Position numbers and translations under genes: made by a program. The notes beneath the pieces are model-generated. The model searched no databases. It was given only the letters and a program-made list of their open reading frames with translations, and was not told the origin of the DNA. Positions 1 through 11,334 of a DNA stretch of 64,000 bases are shown here, one piece after another. Each line of letters starts with the position of its first letter. Position 1 is the first letter of the stretch. This DNA is from Saccharum officinarum (Eukaryota > Streptophyta > Magnoliopsida > Poales > Poaceae): the NCBI GenBank assembly GCA_020631735.1, contig CM036201.1:79522502-79586501 (forward strand), in the 5' to 3' direction.

Positions 1-769
1 TCATATACTATTTACCCACCACAGGTATTCATTTCCAGGGGTGCCCAGGTAGCATCCCATAGTAAGACTTGCCTCAGGCTCGTCGTATACTCCAACTTGG
101 TCGACACAACCCTCACCCTCTACACACCCAAGTCACACATGCAGCACTCTCTCCATAGTCCTGGTAACACTAGTTTCCACCACGCACGTAGTATAAGCGT
201 AGTAGAAGTATAAATAAGGAAATATATAGCAGTAAGCGTGTGTCTAACCTAATAGCAGGGTATGCATGGGTAAGGTTGCGTCAAGGTAAAGGCTTTCAAA
301 TAAGCATACTACCATGCAAGTCCTAGCATAATATAAGTAAAGTAAAGCGATAACAGTTCTATATTAGCCATGCGTAATAGGTGCTACGAGATTAGGTGGG
401 ATGTGGCACCTTCAGTGTAGTTGTCTTCGTTCTTCTCACGATACTCACGGTCCTCGTCCGTCAGGTTCTCCTCCGAGTCTGCATCGTTCGCGTTATAGTC
501 GCGTTAGCAACGTCTATAGAATAGCATAAAGATGCAATGGAAATTTAAAAGAGCCAAATGCACTCAAACATGGGTTTATTGCGTAGAGCTTGATTTTAGA
601 TGAATTTTGGTCCTGGTTTCGTATTTTTCCGAGGTCATATGAATTAGTTATGAATTTCTGAAGTTTAAATCATTTCTGAAATTTAATAAAGGCTGAATTA
701 ATCCTGGGCTGACGCGTGTCATGCTGCGGTTGGTCCACGTGGCTTGCTAACGTCAGCACGACGTTGTCA

Positions 770-1120
770 TAATGATTCCGAGCTGACAGGTGGGGTCCAG
801 CTGACGTCAGCATGACGTCATCAGTTCTCACAAGTGGGTCCAGGGACTCTTGGGTCACTGACATGTGGGTCCAGTCAAGGTCAACGTCAGTCAACAGTGA
901 GTCAACGGTCAACCGTCTACGGTCAACAGTCAGGGTCACTGACGTGTGGGGCCAGGGCTGCTAACGTCAGCAGCTGATGTCATCGTGACGTCATCATGAT
1001 GTCACCCTGGCTGTGTTGGCTTCTGACGTGTGGGTCCCGTGTGACGTCAGCATGATGTTAACATCTAACATGTGGGTCCAGAGTGTCCGTGCCACTGACA
1101 TGTGGGCCCAAGTCAACGGT
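770..1120. promoter_or_regulatory. Cluster of TGACG / TGACGTCA and TTGAC motifs in the E1 LTR
   Basis: Within about 350 bases the sequence repeats TGACGTCA-type palindromes, TGACG cores and GTCAA (TTGAC on the other strand) many times, for example around 790-830, 870-960 and 965-1010. TGACG is the core bound by plant TGA-type bZIP factors and TTGAC the core of the WRKY W-box. The same cluster recurs in the right LTR near 24110-24490. A role as a stress- or defence-responsive enhancer is inference. Confidence 0.4.
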
Positions 1121-1712
1121 CAGCATGGGCTGAGTCCCAAATGGGCTATGGCGGACTCGGGTTGGGCCGGTCTGGGCTGGGCCGGGCCAGACACGTGGCA
1201 AGCTGTGGCGCTGCCACGTTGTAGTCGTGGGCCACCACTGGGCTGTGGTCTATGGCTTGCGGTCCATGGTGGACCAGGAGACGCTGGTCCATGGACCGCA
1301 GACAGGACTACGGTGGACCAAGTCCACCCTCTCTTCTCTCAGGCGCGGTCCATGTGCACCGGGTGCACGCGCGGGTTGCCGGCGAGGGGAGTTTCCCCTG
1401 CTTCTCCCGCGGCTGCGCTCTTGCCGGCGGCGAGCTCGCTGGTGAACCTCCGTGGCGGCGCTGGTGTCCAATTGGGGAGGGGAAAAGCTTCCCCAGGCCA
1501 CGGCGATCATGATGCTGGGGTCTAAGTGGTGACCGGGGCCTTCTAGGGCGTTGGCCATGGTGGCTGGCGCTCGGCGGTGCTCGCCAGTGGCGAGGTCGCG
1601 CATGTAGGCTCTCCGGTGGCTCGGTTGGGCAATTAGGGGCTTCTGTGGATCCGTGGGTGCACGGCGAAGGCATCTAGGGCTCAAGGCGGGGCTTCGGGCT
1701 TCTAGGTGGCTG

Positions 1713-1929
1713 TAAGAATGAAAACAGTCGAAAACGGACTTACGATATAGAAAAACGAAAATGGTCGGTTCGGGATATTTCTACATTTAGCAATTAAAGA
1801 TTACAAAAAATGGTTAAAAATGGTTGTGAAACCAATTAAAACTGATAATTTTTCATGTTAAAAAACGGTTCATAATATAGAAAACGAAAACGGTCAATTC
1901 GGAATATTTCTGTTCCGTTTTCATCCCTA
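1713..1929. mobile_element. hAT-type MITE inside the E1 left LTR
   Basis: A 217-bp AT-rich insertion begins TAAGAATGAAAAC and ends with the near inverted repeat GTTTTCATCCCTA. It is flanked by the 8-bp duplication GGTGGCTG at 1705-1712 and 1930-1937. The right LTR has one uninterrupted target at the matching place (about 25083). Eight-base duplications and this terminus fit hAT MITEs of grasses. Confidence 0.85.
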
Positions 1930-3241
1930 GGTGGCTGTTAGGGGCTCCCCGATGGCCACGGCGACATGGTGACGACGGCGAGGCGCGCGGGTGAACTACG
2001 GGGCTCCAGCGGGGTGGTCACGGCGTGGTCGCGGTTATGTGCGTGGGTGCATGTGTACCCATAGGCCGGAGATGGCCTTGGCCTATGCGCTCACGGTGTG
2101 GAGTGCCATGGCCGGTGTGGCAGAGTCCGGCGGCGAGCAGAGGGAAAACCAGGGCTCACCGTTGGTGTTGGAGTCGATTGGATAGCGGTGCAGTGGCGGG
2201 TTGTGGCTGTGTAGCTCCGGAAGCCGTGCAGTGCCATGCAGCTTCGTGGCGTCGTCCTTGCTCCGGTGGCTTCGGAGGTGCTTCATCGGCGCCTCCTTCT
2301 TTCTCACTCTCCCTTCCTTCTTCCTCTCTTGGCTCTCTCTCTTGGCTCGGTTGTGCAGAGGGTGGCCACAAAGTGGCGGCGGGGCATTGGGAGCTCAGGG
2401 CGCTAGGGCAACCGAGGCCGGGCTTTTATAGCCGAGCTCCTAGCTTCCATGGCGGACGGTGATCGATCGGTGGAGAGGTGTGCGATGCATCCTACGGTGG
2501 CACGAGGTTGCGTGGGCGCGGCGCAAGGGGAACAAGGGCATGCCCCGGGCATGACCCCTAGCCCGCCCCTGCCAGTGCTGTCGGGGCTCGGTCGGAGAAG
2601 GGAATCGGCGTGAGCGGTCGGGGTATAGAGAAGATGAATAGGAGGGCTGACATGCGGGGCTCGTGTGGCAGCGGCTGCAAGCGATGGCGGGGAGGCGCGT
2701 GGGCGGGTACGGCGTGCGGGCTGGCTGCTGGGTCTACGCAGCTCGTGGGCCAGCTTGTGCTGCGCGCTGGCGGGGCTGGCCGGTTGCTGGCTGGGCCGTG
2801 AAGCCGAGCAGGCCTGGGCCACAGCGAGGCCTTCTCCTTTTCCTTTTTCCATTATTCTTTTCTTATCCATTATTTGAATTCAAATTTGGTTTAGAATTTG
2901 AATTCAAAACTGAGGTAACTTATTCGTTGGAATTTAGGGAATTTCGTTTAATAATAACTTTATGGGTTATTACTTTAATGGAATTGTTAAACATAGCATA
3001 AAGCAAATGAAAACCCAAATCACAATTTAAGTTAACATTGTATGCAACACTTTATTTGTTAGAAATCAAATATTCATATTCAACAAATGACATGCTATGC
3101 TTATGTGTTGCCTTGGGTTGGGGTTAGACCTAATGCATCTCTTAGGTTGGGTTACTATACATGACACTCATCATCGCATGGGAGTTTTGAGAAAAATTTT
3201 GTATTTGGTATTTTTGGTGTGTGGATTTTTGGGTTGTTACA

Positions 3242-3258
3242 GTCCTACCCCCTTAACA
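3242..3258 (-). other. E1 polypurine tract
   Basis: On the minus strand, TTAAGGGGGTAGGAC lies directly before the LTR start TGTAACAACC. This is the expected place for the plus-strand primer of reverse transcription. Confidence 0.75.
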
Positions 3259-3275
3259 GAATCTCGTCCCCGAGA

Positions 3276-5573
3276 TTAAAGCGTAACATACTCTTCGAAG
3301 AGGTAGGGATATCGTAGCCAGAGGTCAGACTCTTTCTACCATGGTGCTTCTCTCTCAGTATGATTACTCCATTGGATCTTGCACATAGGAATAGTCCTGC
3401 TTCGAGTCTCTTTGGTATCTCTGTCCAGAATTCTGATAGGATGTTCTTTATACTCAAGTGTTTCTTGAATGTCAAGTGTACCAGTTGCGATTGCTTCATC
3501 GGGTACTCTTAAACATCTGCGTAGCTGGGATACATGAAATATGGGATGTACACCCGTCAATTTCTCAGGTAACTCAAGTTTGTAGGTGAGCTTTCCAATT
3601 CTCTTGCAAATCTTGTATGGGCCAACAAATCTAGGGGCAAGCTTGCCTTTCACATGGAATCTGACCGTTCCACATAGCGGGGATACCTTGAGATATACGA
3701 AGTCCCCCACATTGAACTCCAGTTCTCTTCTTCTTTTGTTAGCATAGCTCTTGTATCGACTTCGGGCAATTCTCAAATTCTCTCTTACCTGAGCAACTCC
3801 TTCTTCTGCATCTTGAATCTTAGCGGAGTCAAAGAATGATCTTTCTCCTAGTTGGGACCACATCAAAGGTGTCTTACAAGGTCTGCCATATAGAGCTTCA
3901 AATGGCGATATCTTGATACTGGCTTGGTAGCTGTTGTTATAAGAAAACTCTGCATAGGGTAGACATTTCTCCCAATCAGAGCCGTAATTCAGTACACTAG
4001 CGCGAAACATGTCTTCTAAGATCTGATTTACTCATTCTATCTGTCCATCTGTCTGTGGGTGGTAAGCGGTACTGAAATCAAGTTTGGTTCCAATAGACTT
4101 GTGCAGAGCTTCCCAGAATTGGGACACAAATTGAGGACCACGATCAGATACAATACTAGAGGGAGCTCCATGCAACCTGAGAATATGCTCAATATATAGA
4201 TCTGCTAATTTTTCTGCATTGGTCTTGGTCTTCACTGGTACAAAGTGAGCAATCTTGGTTAAACGATCAATAATCACCCAGATGGAATCATTGCCTTTCA
4301 GTGAATGGGGTAATCCCACTATGAAATCCATGGATATGCCCTCCCATTTCCATTCCGGGACGTCAAGAGGCTTTAGCAATCCTGTAGGCCTCTGATGTTT
4401 AGCCTTGACTCTATTGCAGGTGTCACATCATGCCACGTGTCCTGCAATGTCTGTCTTCATACCTTTCCACCAAAAGTGTTTCCTCAAGTCTTGATACATC
4501 TTTGAACCTCTAGGGTGAATACAATACTTAGAATCATGAGCTTCTGACAAAATTTCCTCTCGTAGGGCTGGATCAGAAGGTATATAGATTCTATCCTTGA
4601 ACCAGGTGGTTCCTTGTTCATCTTCATGGTGGTTGGTCTTATAGCCTAGTTTCATCAGACCTCGGAGATATTCAATCTCCTTATAATTTTTCTGAGCTTG
4701 ACGAATGCGATCCGTGAGATCATACTGTATGCGGAGCTCATTCAGCAAGCCATGTGATAGTATCTCAAGTTGGAAATCATCAATCTCTTCCTTGAGCTCA
4801 GGTGGTACGTATTCAGTGATCAAAGTGTGACAGTAACTCTTGCGACTAAGAGCATCTGCGACTACGTTAGCTTTTCCCGGATGGTAGTGAATTTCCAAGT
4901 CATAGTCCTTGATCAACTCTAACCATCGGCGTTGCCTCATATTCAGATCCTCTTGAGTGAAAAAGTACTTCAAGCTCTTGTGATCGGTGTAGATATCACA
5001 CTTGTTGCCTATCAAGTAGTGCCTCCAGATCTTTAAAGCATGAACAACTGATGCTAACTCAAGGTCATGAGTAGGGTATCGGTTCTCATGTTCTTTCAGC
5101 TGTCAAGAAGCATAAGCTATCACTCTTCCATCTTGCATCAATACACAACCAAGTCCTTGACGGGATGCATCATAATAGACCTTGAAATCTTTGCCGATAT
5201 CCGGCAATGCTAACACATGAGTTGTGGTAAGTTTCTGTTTCAATTCCTGGAAGCTTTGTTCACACCCGGGTGTCCATTCAAACTCCTTAGTCTTCTTCAG
5301 AAGGTTGGTCATCGGACGTGCTATCTTGGAGAAGTTTTCGATGAATTGGCGATAATACCCAGCCAATCCCAAGAAACTTCTGACTTCTATCACATTACGG
5401 GGTTGTTCCCATTCCTTCACAGCCTCAATCTTAGCTGGGTCCACTGCAACACCTTCAGCTGATAATACGTGGCCTAAGAAGGCAACTTCTTGTAGCCAGA
5501 ACTCACATTTGCTGAACTTTGCGTAGAGCTGATGTTGGGCTAGTCTCTCAAGCACCGTTCTTAGATGATGTTC
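3276..5573 (-). pseudogene. E1 pol, downstream part: RT end, RNase H, integrase, chromodomain-like tail
   Basis: This part encodes the end of the reverse transcriptase, then RNase H ([15 protein letters not shown], later [10 protein letters not shown]), then integrase. The integrase keeps its DDE residues: MDFIVGLP, VSDRGPQF and TDGQIE. After the integrase core comes the VGPYKI/RIGKLTYKLELP region and a tail around EHPIRILDRD that is typical of chromovirus chromodomain-like C termini. The frame is broken by in-frame stops near 5100, 4426, 4030 and 3335; the natural stop is TAA at 3276-3278. The upstream half of RT continues at 7300 beyond the solo LTR. The stops and the interruption make it nonfunctional. 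Confidence 0.88.
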
Positions 5574-6015
5574 ATGTTTGAAAGCATCTAGGCCCCGGTG
5601 TTGGTTTCGGTAATTAATGACAACACATAATTATCATGACTAACGTGTGTTTTGCAGAAACATCGGTAAGTTAGGTCATGGAGATGATAACTGTTTTGAG
5701 CAATATGGCAGTCATGTCCCTTGATGGAAATCATTTCGGTTTTCAAAGGATCAACGATAAGATTAAGGACGGTTAGTTCCGGATGTCAAGGTGTTGAGAT
5801 ACATCTGGAATAGTCGTTAGGATCTTTGTTTCTTCCTTTGACCGTACTATGAAGAGGGGCATGAGCGAGTAGCTTGACCTAGGTGAGTCTTATGTTTAGG
5901 TGTGGTGCACACTTGTCAAACTTAGCACTAGGTAGCTCGAGAAAAGCTCAGAGTACAGTTAGAAGCAACTTGGTTCAAGTTGCATTGCGTTTAGAAGACG
6001 TTTGAGCCGTTTACC

Positions 6016-6545
6016 TATGACCGGACGCGGTCCTGGTCATGACCGGACGCGTCCGGTCAGTACAAAGACTTAACTGCGTTTTCGGCTGACTGACCGGACG
6101 CGGTCCTTGAGAGGACCGGACGCGGTGGTCAGGCTGACACGTGTTCCAGAGGGTAAACAGCAAAGATCGGACGCGACTATGAAAAAGACCGGTGCGTCCG
6201 GTCATGTTCCAGTAAGGTCCAGCGGAGACCTGACGCGTCCGGTCACCTTTGAACGGACACGGTCGTGTGTTCGGTCTTGTTCCAGTAAGGTCCCGTGGTG
6301 ACCTGACGTGTCCGGTCACCTATGATCGGACGCGGTGCTACGTCAGGTCATATTTCCAGAGAGCTCTTGCATGATCGGACGCGTCCGATCATCCCTGATC
6401 GGCGTGGCCGGTCATCTCAGACCGGCGCGTCCGGTCAGCACAGATCAGCGCGTCCGGTCTCTCAGTACAGGTTTCCGTTTTCGACCGTTACAACTGACCC
6501 GCGCGTCCGGTCATATCGACAGGCGCGTCCGGTCAGTGCGCGTCT
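6016..6545 (+). repeat. Array of CpG palindromes (GACCGGACGCGTCCGGTC type)
   Basis: About 15 to 20 imperfect copies of CCGGACGCGTCCGGTCA or halves of it recur at irregular spacing. Full units are perfect palindromes. The array sits upstream of the TATA box at 6586, in what would be U3 of the LTR. The same motif fills the LTRs at the right end of the window. Confidence 0.85.
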
Positions 6546-6585
6546 GGCTGTTTCAAAAGGTAACGGTTGGATTTGTCTGAGGGGT

Positions 6586-6594
6586 CTATAAATA
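6586..6594 (+). promoter_or_regulatory. TATA box of the solo LTR
   Basis: CTATAAATA lies just downstream of the palindrome array and about 700 bases before the LTR 3' end. The LTR-like sequence at 61766-63567 has a matching box on its own sense strand (near 62670). Likely core promoter; start site unknown. Confidence 0.7.
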
Positions 6595-7299
6595 CAACCC
6601 CTCCACCTCTTTTAGAGGTCTCTTACTCATTTGTTTAGCTGAGAAATATCTTTGAAGTGCAAGGGAGTGTAAGAGCCATAGTGAGGATTGAGATTTGCAA
6701 ATCAAAGTTTGAGAATCCTCTCTAGTGACAAGAGTTTAGCAAGTGTGCATCCATCTTCTCATTAGACTTGTTGTGGTCAAGTGAGAGTTCTAGCTTGTTA
6801 CTCTTGGTGATCACCATCACCTAGACGGTTTGGTGGTGATTGGGAGTTAGGTGATCATCTGACGGTTGTGGGTGACCCAACTCAAGTTATGAGCGGTTTT
6901 GGGTGATTCGCCGTGACGGAGTGTCAAAGAATCAACCCGTAGAGAGCACTTGATCCTTACACGGATCAAGGGGGAGCTACACCCTTGCGCGGGTGCTCCA
7001 ACGAGGACTAGTGGGGAGTGGCGACTCTTCGATACCTCGGCAAAACATCGCCGTGTTCCTATCCCTTACTTTCAAGCATTTACTTTCTTGCATTACTTTC
7101 ATTGCTTGATTACTTTCCTAGAATTGCCTTGCTAGTCTAGGATTGGAACTTAAGGTGCTTAACTTTTATCGGTAGAAACACAAGGAACACAAGTAGGCAC
7201 TAGGGGTGAAGTTTGGCTTGTAGGATTTAATTCTTGCAATTAATTTTTAGAAAAGCCCAATTCACCCCCCCTCTTGGGCATCTTGATCCTTTCAATGTT

Positions 7300-8356
7300 C
7301 TTCAACGGTGGATGAATAGACCAGGATGTCGTCAATGAATACTACCACAAACTTATCCAATTCATCCATGAAAACCTTATTCATCATATTCATGAAGTAT
7401 GCAGGAGCATTTGTGAGTCCAAAGGATACCACGGTTAACTCGAACTGACCATACCTAGTCACAAAAGCTGTCTTCGGTATGTCACTCCCTCGAATCTTCA
7501 TCTGATGATAGCTAGATCTGAGATCAATCTTGGAGAAATACTTGGCACCTCGAAGTTGATCTAGCAGATCATCAATTCTCAGTAGGGGGTACTTGTTCTT
7601 GATGGTGACCGCGTTCAAGTTCCGGTAATCTATGCACATTCTCATTGAGCCATCCTTCTTCTTAACGAACAGAACAGGGGATCCCTAGGGTGAAGCACTA
7701 GGTCTAATATATCCCTTCGAGATGAGCTCTTCAAGCTGTTTCTTGAGCTCGACCAGTTCATCAACTAACATGCGATAGGGTCTCTTGGCAATGGGTCCTG
7801 TTTCCGGCAAAAGATCAATGATGAACTCTACATCACGGTCCGGTGGCATACCCGGTAATTCTTTAGGGAATACATCAGGATAGTCTCTGACCACAGGCAC
7901 ATCGTGAACTGTCTTTTCCTCCTTTAGTGATTCTAATCTTGCTTTAAGGGCACATAGGATAGAGGTGGACCTTCCGAACTGGGGTTCACATCTAATGACT
8001 TGGCCTAATGGGTGGGTCACTTGGACATATCTAGGTGAACATGATATGATGCCTCGGTGAATGGTTAACCAATCCATGCCTAAGATGACATCTAGGTTAG
8101 TGGAAGGTAACAATGTTAGATCGGCTTTAAAGATAAGACCCTCGATGGTAAGACTCACTCCCTTACATATGTGGGTGCTTTTTAGGTCTCTTAAGGGCGA
8201 GCTGGTGATGATAGGCTTTTCACGTGGGGTTATAGGCAGGTCATACTCTCGTGCAAACTTGGTTGATATGTATGAAAAAGTTGCTCTAGAGTCAAATAGA
8301 ACTGATGCAGTATTGCCATTAACTAAAAACATACCATACATAATGTCAGGAGCAGC
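7300..8356 (-). pseudogene. E1 protease and upstream half of RT
   Basis: In the gag frame, the segment begins with an aspartic-protease domain. Its active site reads LFDSRATFSYIS, where the family has DSGA, so the catalytic glycine is replaced by arginine. The flap end ILGMDWL is present. RT follows with the PYRM...LKKQLEELISKGYIRPS block, an in-frame stop near 7685, then [11 protein letters not shown] and the catalytic FIDDILVYS. Translation stops at the solo LTR inserted at 7294 and resumes at 5573. A TAG at 8357 separates it from gag in the same frame; chromoviruses usually have one continuous gag-pol frame, so I read this as nonsense. Confidence 0.87.
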
Positions 8357-9640
8357 CTATGCTTCCTCGGCATCCAGATGGTTGAGACGTCCACGGGTAG
8401 CAGACCCCTTGAACTGAGACTTCTGAGCAGCTGAATTCTGAGGGCATTCAGCGGCCTTGTGACCCGGTTGGCCACAAGCGAAGCAGGTGAAAGGTGCACC
8501 GCCTGTGGGGGTTGGCACGGGTGCCTTCCATTTTCCATTGCTTGGTGCGGAGCGGTTCTGTGTTGGGCGTTCATTCACAGAGCGGGAATGGTTGAAACGG
8601 TCATGGGTGTTGCGGTCCTGTGCATAACGGTCTCGGGTGTAACGATCCCGAGCAGGGTGGGAGTATTTGGTGAAGTAGCCTCCACTTCCCCTACCCGATC
8701 TAGGGTTGTCATCCCTGTTGTGGTGAGAGCGTTCCCTGGATGGTGCATCTCTGCGGATCCTCTTGCGATCACAGCCACGGAGGGACTCCTCAGGCTTTCG
8801 CTTTCTTTCCCTATACTCTTCTCTAGCTTCATCACTATCCTTCTCGATCTGAATGCAGTGATCCACCAGAGCACGTAATGTGTTGCTCTCAATACCGCCA
8901 AATTTCAGTTTGATGTGTGGATTAAGTCCCTTGCGGTAATAATACAACTTCTCCTTTTCAGAGTTCACAACATAGGAAGGCGCATAGCATAGAAGGTTGG
9001 TGAAATGAGTAGTGTACTCGATCACCCTATCCTTTCCCATCTTGATGTTGCGGAACTCCTTAGCTTTGGCCTCCATGATACCCTTGGGAATGTGGTACTC
9101 AGTGAATGCTTCGGCGAACTCTTCCCACGAGATGTTGGCAGGGTCCTCATGGGAGTCACTGAAACTATCCCACCAGGTACGTGCTGCACCTGTGAGCTGG
9201 TGTGTGGCAGCTCCAACACACTCATCGTCGATGAATGTAGTGAGATCAAGCTTCTTCTCCATTTCCTTAAGCCAGTCATCGGCTACCAGCGGGTCAGGGT
9301 CGGTGCCATCATAGGTAGGTGGCCTTAGCTTTAGGAGTCCTTCTAGCTTCCTTTGGAAATCATTCTGCTGACCTCCTTGGCGACGGTTTGCTCCTTCAAT
9401 AAGAGCTACAAGAAGCTGGGTCTGCTACGCCATCACTTCCGCTAGGTTCGGTGGTGGTGGTGGCGGAATGTTCTCCTCAACAGGTGGCAGGGTATTCTCC
9501 AGGTCAAAGGGTATCCCTCCACATCCACGGCCACGACCATGACCACGATTGTTGTCACCACGGTCCCTATTGGGTTCAGGGATGGGCGCACGCCCTCGAT
9601 TCATTAGGCGATTACAACGGCGGTTCGACATCTGCAACAC
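8357..9640 (-). pseudogene. E1 gag (capsid-nucleocapsid)
   Basis: The product has an RG-rich and proline-rich N terminus (near 9430-9640). A retrotransposon gag domain follows (HQLTGAARTWWDSF, then WEEFAEAFTEYHIP), then an arginine-rich linker and a CCHC zinc knuckle, CFACGQPGHKAAEC, near the C terminus. One in-frame TAG near 9425 interrupts it after LAEVMA and the frame continues unchanged to the capsid domain. The frame then runs into protease across a TAG at 8357. It would package the element RNA in cytoplasmic particles. Likely inactive because of the stops. Confidence 0.85.
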
Positions 9641-9943
9641 CGATCATAGATAGTTTAGTGCTTATGCCATAAGTGCTTATAATTCAATATGATTATATGA
9701 TTTTAATGATTTAAAGCAGAATAGTTACACTATCCAACACTCAATACAAAGAAGCGATAAGATCCATAAGATGCCATAAGATCCAAAAACATTCATTACA
9801 TGGGTTTAATTGCACAGCATCATCTTTAGTAGCTACACTAGAAGATGTGTGAGAATCATGCTACGCATAGAGTCTCATAATACATCTCATAAGGGTACAA
9901 CTTATGGAAACTAATGACATAACTCATGACCACGTAGGGTCAC

Positions 9944-11168
9944 CTACTCTAACTCGTACACCGCAGATGGGATACGACTGTCCCCGATCTCGATCTCTTC
10001 GTCAGACTTGTGGAGTCAGGATACGTACTTCAAGGCCTCGGCGAGCTCCTCAGTAGCCTTGGCTCCAGGTAGGGTAGGGCAGGTGTCTAGGTTGAGGCGA
10101 GTCAGGGCTAACTCAAACTCCTCTATCCTAGGCTTTGTCTTGCTGCGGATCTCCTTGGGTAGCTGATCCCACATACCCTTCATTTTCCTGAGACGCTTCC
10201 TGTCAGACTTCTGCCAAGCCTGCCAAGTTCTCTCACACTTCTCCTATAGGTACTCGGTCTGCCTGAGTGCCTCGATTAGGTGACCCTAGTTGCGAACGGC
10301 CTTCTTCCTGAACTCCTCTAGCTCCTGAGTCAGGGTCTTGTTCCGAGATTGGATCTTCAGCATATCAATCCCCTTGGATCTCTCTCTGTCTCCCTTGCGG
10401 TTGAACTCGGCCTTCTTGTCATCCAACTCACTCTGTAATTCCAAGACCTTGCTATCGAGGTAGCAATTCCTGTTGCCTAGGTTGGCTGCTTTGTCCTGTA
10501 AGTCAGCGACCTCGGCTCTGTGGTCCTCCTCACGACGGTTGAGCTCATCCTGCAGCTTGGCAACTGTCTCCAGTAGTCTAGCTCGCTCATGTGCTCCCTG
10601 CGAATCTCGCTCCTGGTACTCCCACCAGAGGGCCTGGTCCTGACGTCTCCTCTGCTCCAACTGGGTCACGTACCTGTCCTGCTCCAGTAGGTGAATAGCT
10701 GAGACACGAAGGCATCTATCCTCCTCGGCAAGGATAACTCTGCCTGCTGCGAAACTCTGCTCACTGGGGGTAAGGCTGAGGTCGAGGGCCTAGGGAAGTA
10801 GATGGAACTCTGTCATCTTCAGGTGCTCGTAGTGGTCTCTCATCACTCTGCGAAGTGCCTTGTGTGAGATAGCTCGCAGTCCCTCCTCGACTGTGTCCTC
10901 TATAGTCAACTCGGTGGAAGCTGGGACAGAAGGTAAGGTAGTGCTAGCTGGGAACTCCACTGAGGTGACAATCGGTCCTTTGAGTCCTCCTTCCTTAGCT
11001 GGCTTCCCGGTGCAGGTGACCTTGACAAGCTTGTTGGGGACACCTAACATGATGAGAACTCGGCAGAGGGTTTGTGCAAAACCCCCCGAGCTCACGTAGG
11101 TCAAAGGTAAGCTTAGCGTGGTCCAGAGGTAGCGGTCCTAGTGGTGGCCAGTCGACGTTCATTGTCAT
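9944..11168 (-). pseudogene. Extra reading frame of E1 between primer-binding site and gag
   Basis: A reading frame of about 400 codons can be followed from ATG at 11166-11168 to TAG at 9944-9946, in the space before gag. The N-terminal part begins MTMNVDWPPLGPLPLDHAKL and contains a compact conserved-looking region (FAQTLCRVLIMLGVPNKLVK, VKVTCTGKPAKEGGLKG). The second half is charged and strongly coiled-coil (ARLLETVAKLQDELNRREED and onward). It is broken by one frameshift in a G run near 11090 and by stops near 10790, 10286, 10245 and 10020. The protein looks coding by composition rather than random. I do not recognise a function; a structural or RNA-binding accessory protein is only a guess. 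Confidence 0.6.
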
Positions 11169-11321
11169 CTGCATGTTTCACAGAAAACAGGTGTTAGTAG
11201 GTCCAATAGTAGAAAAGCCTTGCATAAAAGTAGCTGCATGGTCGGTATATAACCGAAAGAAGGTTTGTTCACGTCCTATTCTATCATCCATTTCTGAGGG
11301 TTTCGTCCTAGGGTCAAGTAT

Positions 11322-11334
11322 GGCTCTGATACCA
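11322..11334 (-). other. E1 primer-binding site (initiator Met tRNA)
   Basis: On the minus strand TGGTATCAGAGCC lies two bases after the end of the right-hand LTR (ending TTTCA). This is the classic plant retrotransposon site matching the 3' end of initiator methionine tRNA. It fixes the right LTR as the 5' LTR and the element as minus strand. Confidence 0.9.

Larger units (their letters stand above)
1..3241 (-). repeat. E1 3' LTR (left copy), partial
   Basis: On the minus strand the LTR opens with TGTAACAACCC at 3241 and runs past the window start. Base 1 aligns with about 12523 of the other LTR, so roughly 1.2 kb is missing. Unlike the right copy it contains a 217-bp hAT MITE and about 585 bp (near 1960-2545) absent from the right LTR. 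Several GC-rich open frames lie here on both strands; none resembles a known protein and I treat them as chance. Confidence 0.88.
5579..7294 (+). mobile_element. Solo LTR (1716 bp) inserted in E1 RT, Sirevirus-like
   Basis: The insertion starts TGAAAGCATC and ends ATCCTTTCA, giving TG...CA termini. It is flanked by the 5-bp duplication ATGTT at 5574-5578 and 7295-7299, and it splits one RT reading frame exactly. There is no internal coding region, so it is a solo LTR left by recombination. The 3' end carries a CACCCCCCCTCTTGGGCATC block. The middle is a CpG-rich palindrome array and a TATA box follows it. CpG-rich palindromic clusters are a described trait of Sirevirus (Copia) LTRs; assignment to that genus is inference. 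Confidence 0.85.

Noticed and set aside
1013..2877. Overlapping GC-rich open frames on both strands, repeated at 24390-25442
   Set aside because: They lie in the E1 LTR, recur in both LTRs, overlap on both strands and have Arg/Pro/Ala-rich compositions with no domain. GC-rich sequence without selection gives such frames.
6016..6545. CRISPR-like or centromeric satellite array
   Set aside because: Units are irregularly spaced palindromes inside an LTR with a TATA box and target duplication in a plant genome; there are no equal-length spacers and no satellite periodicity.
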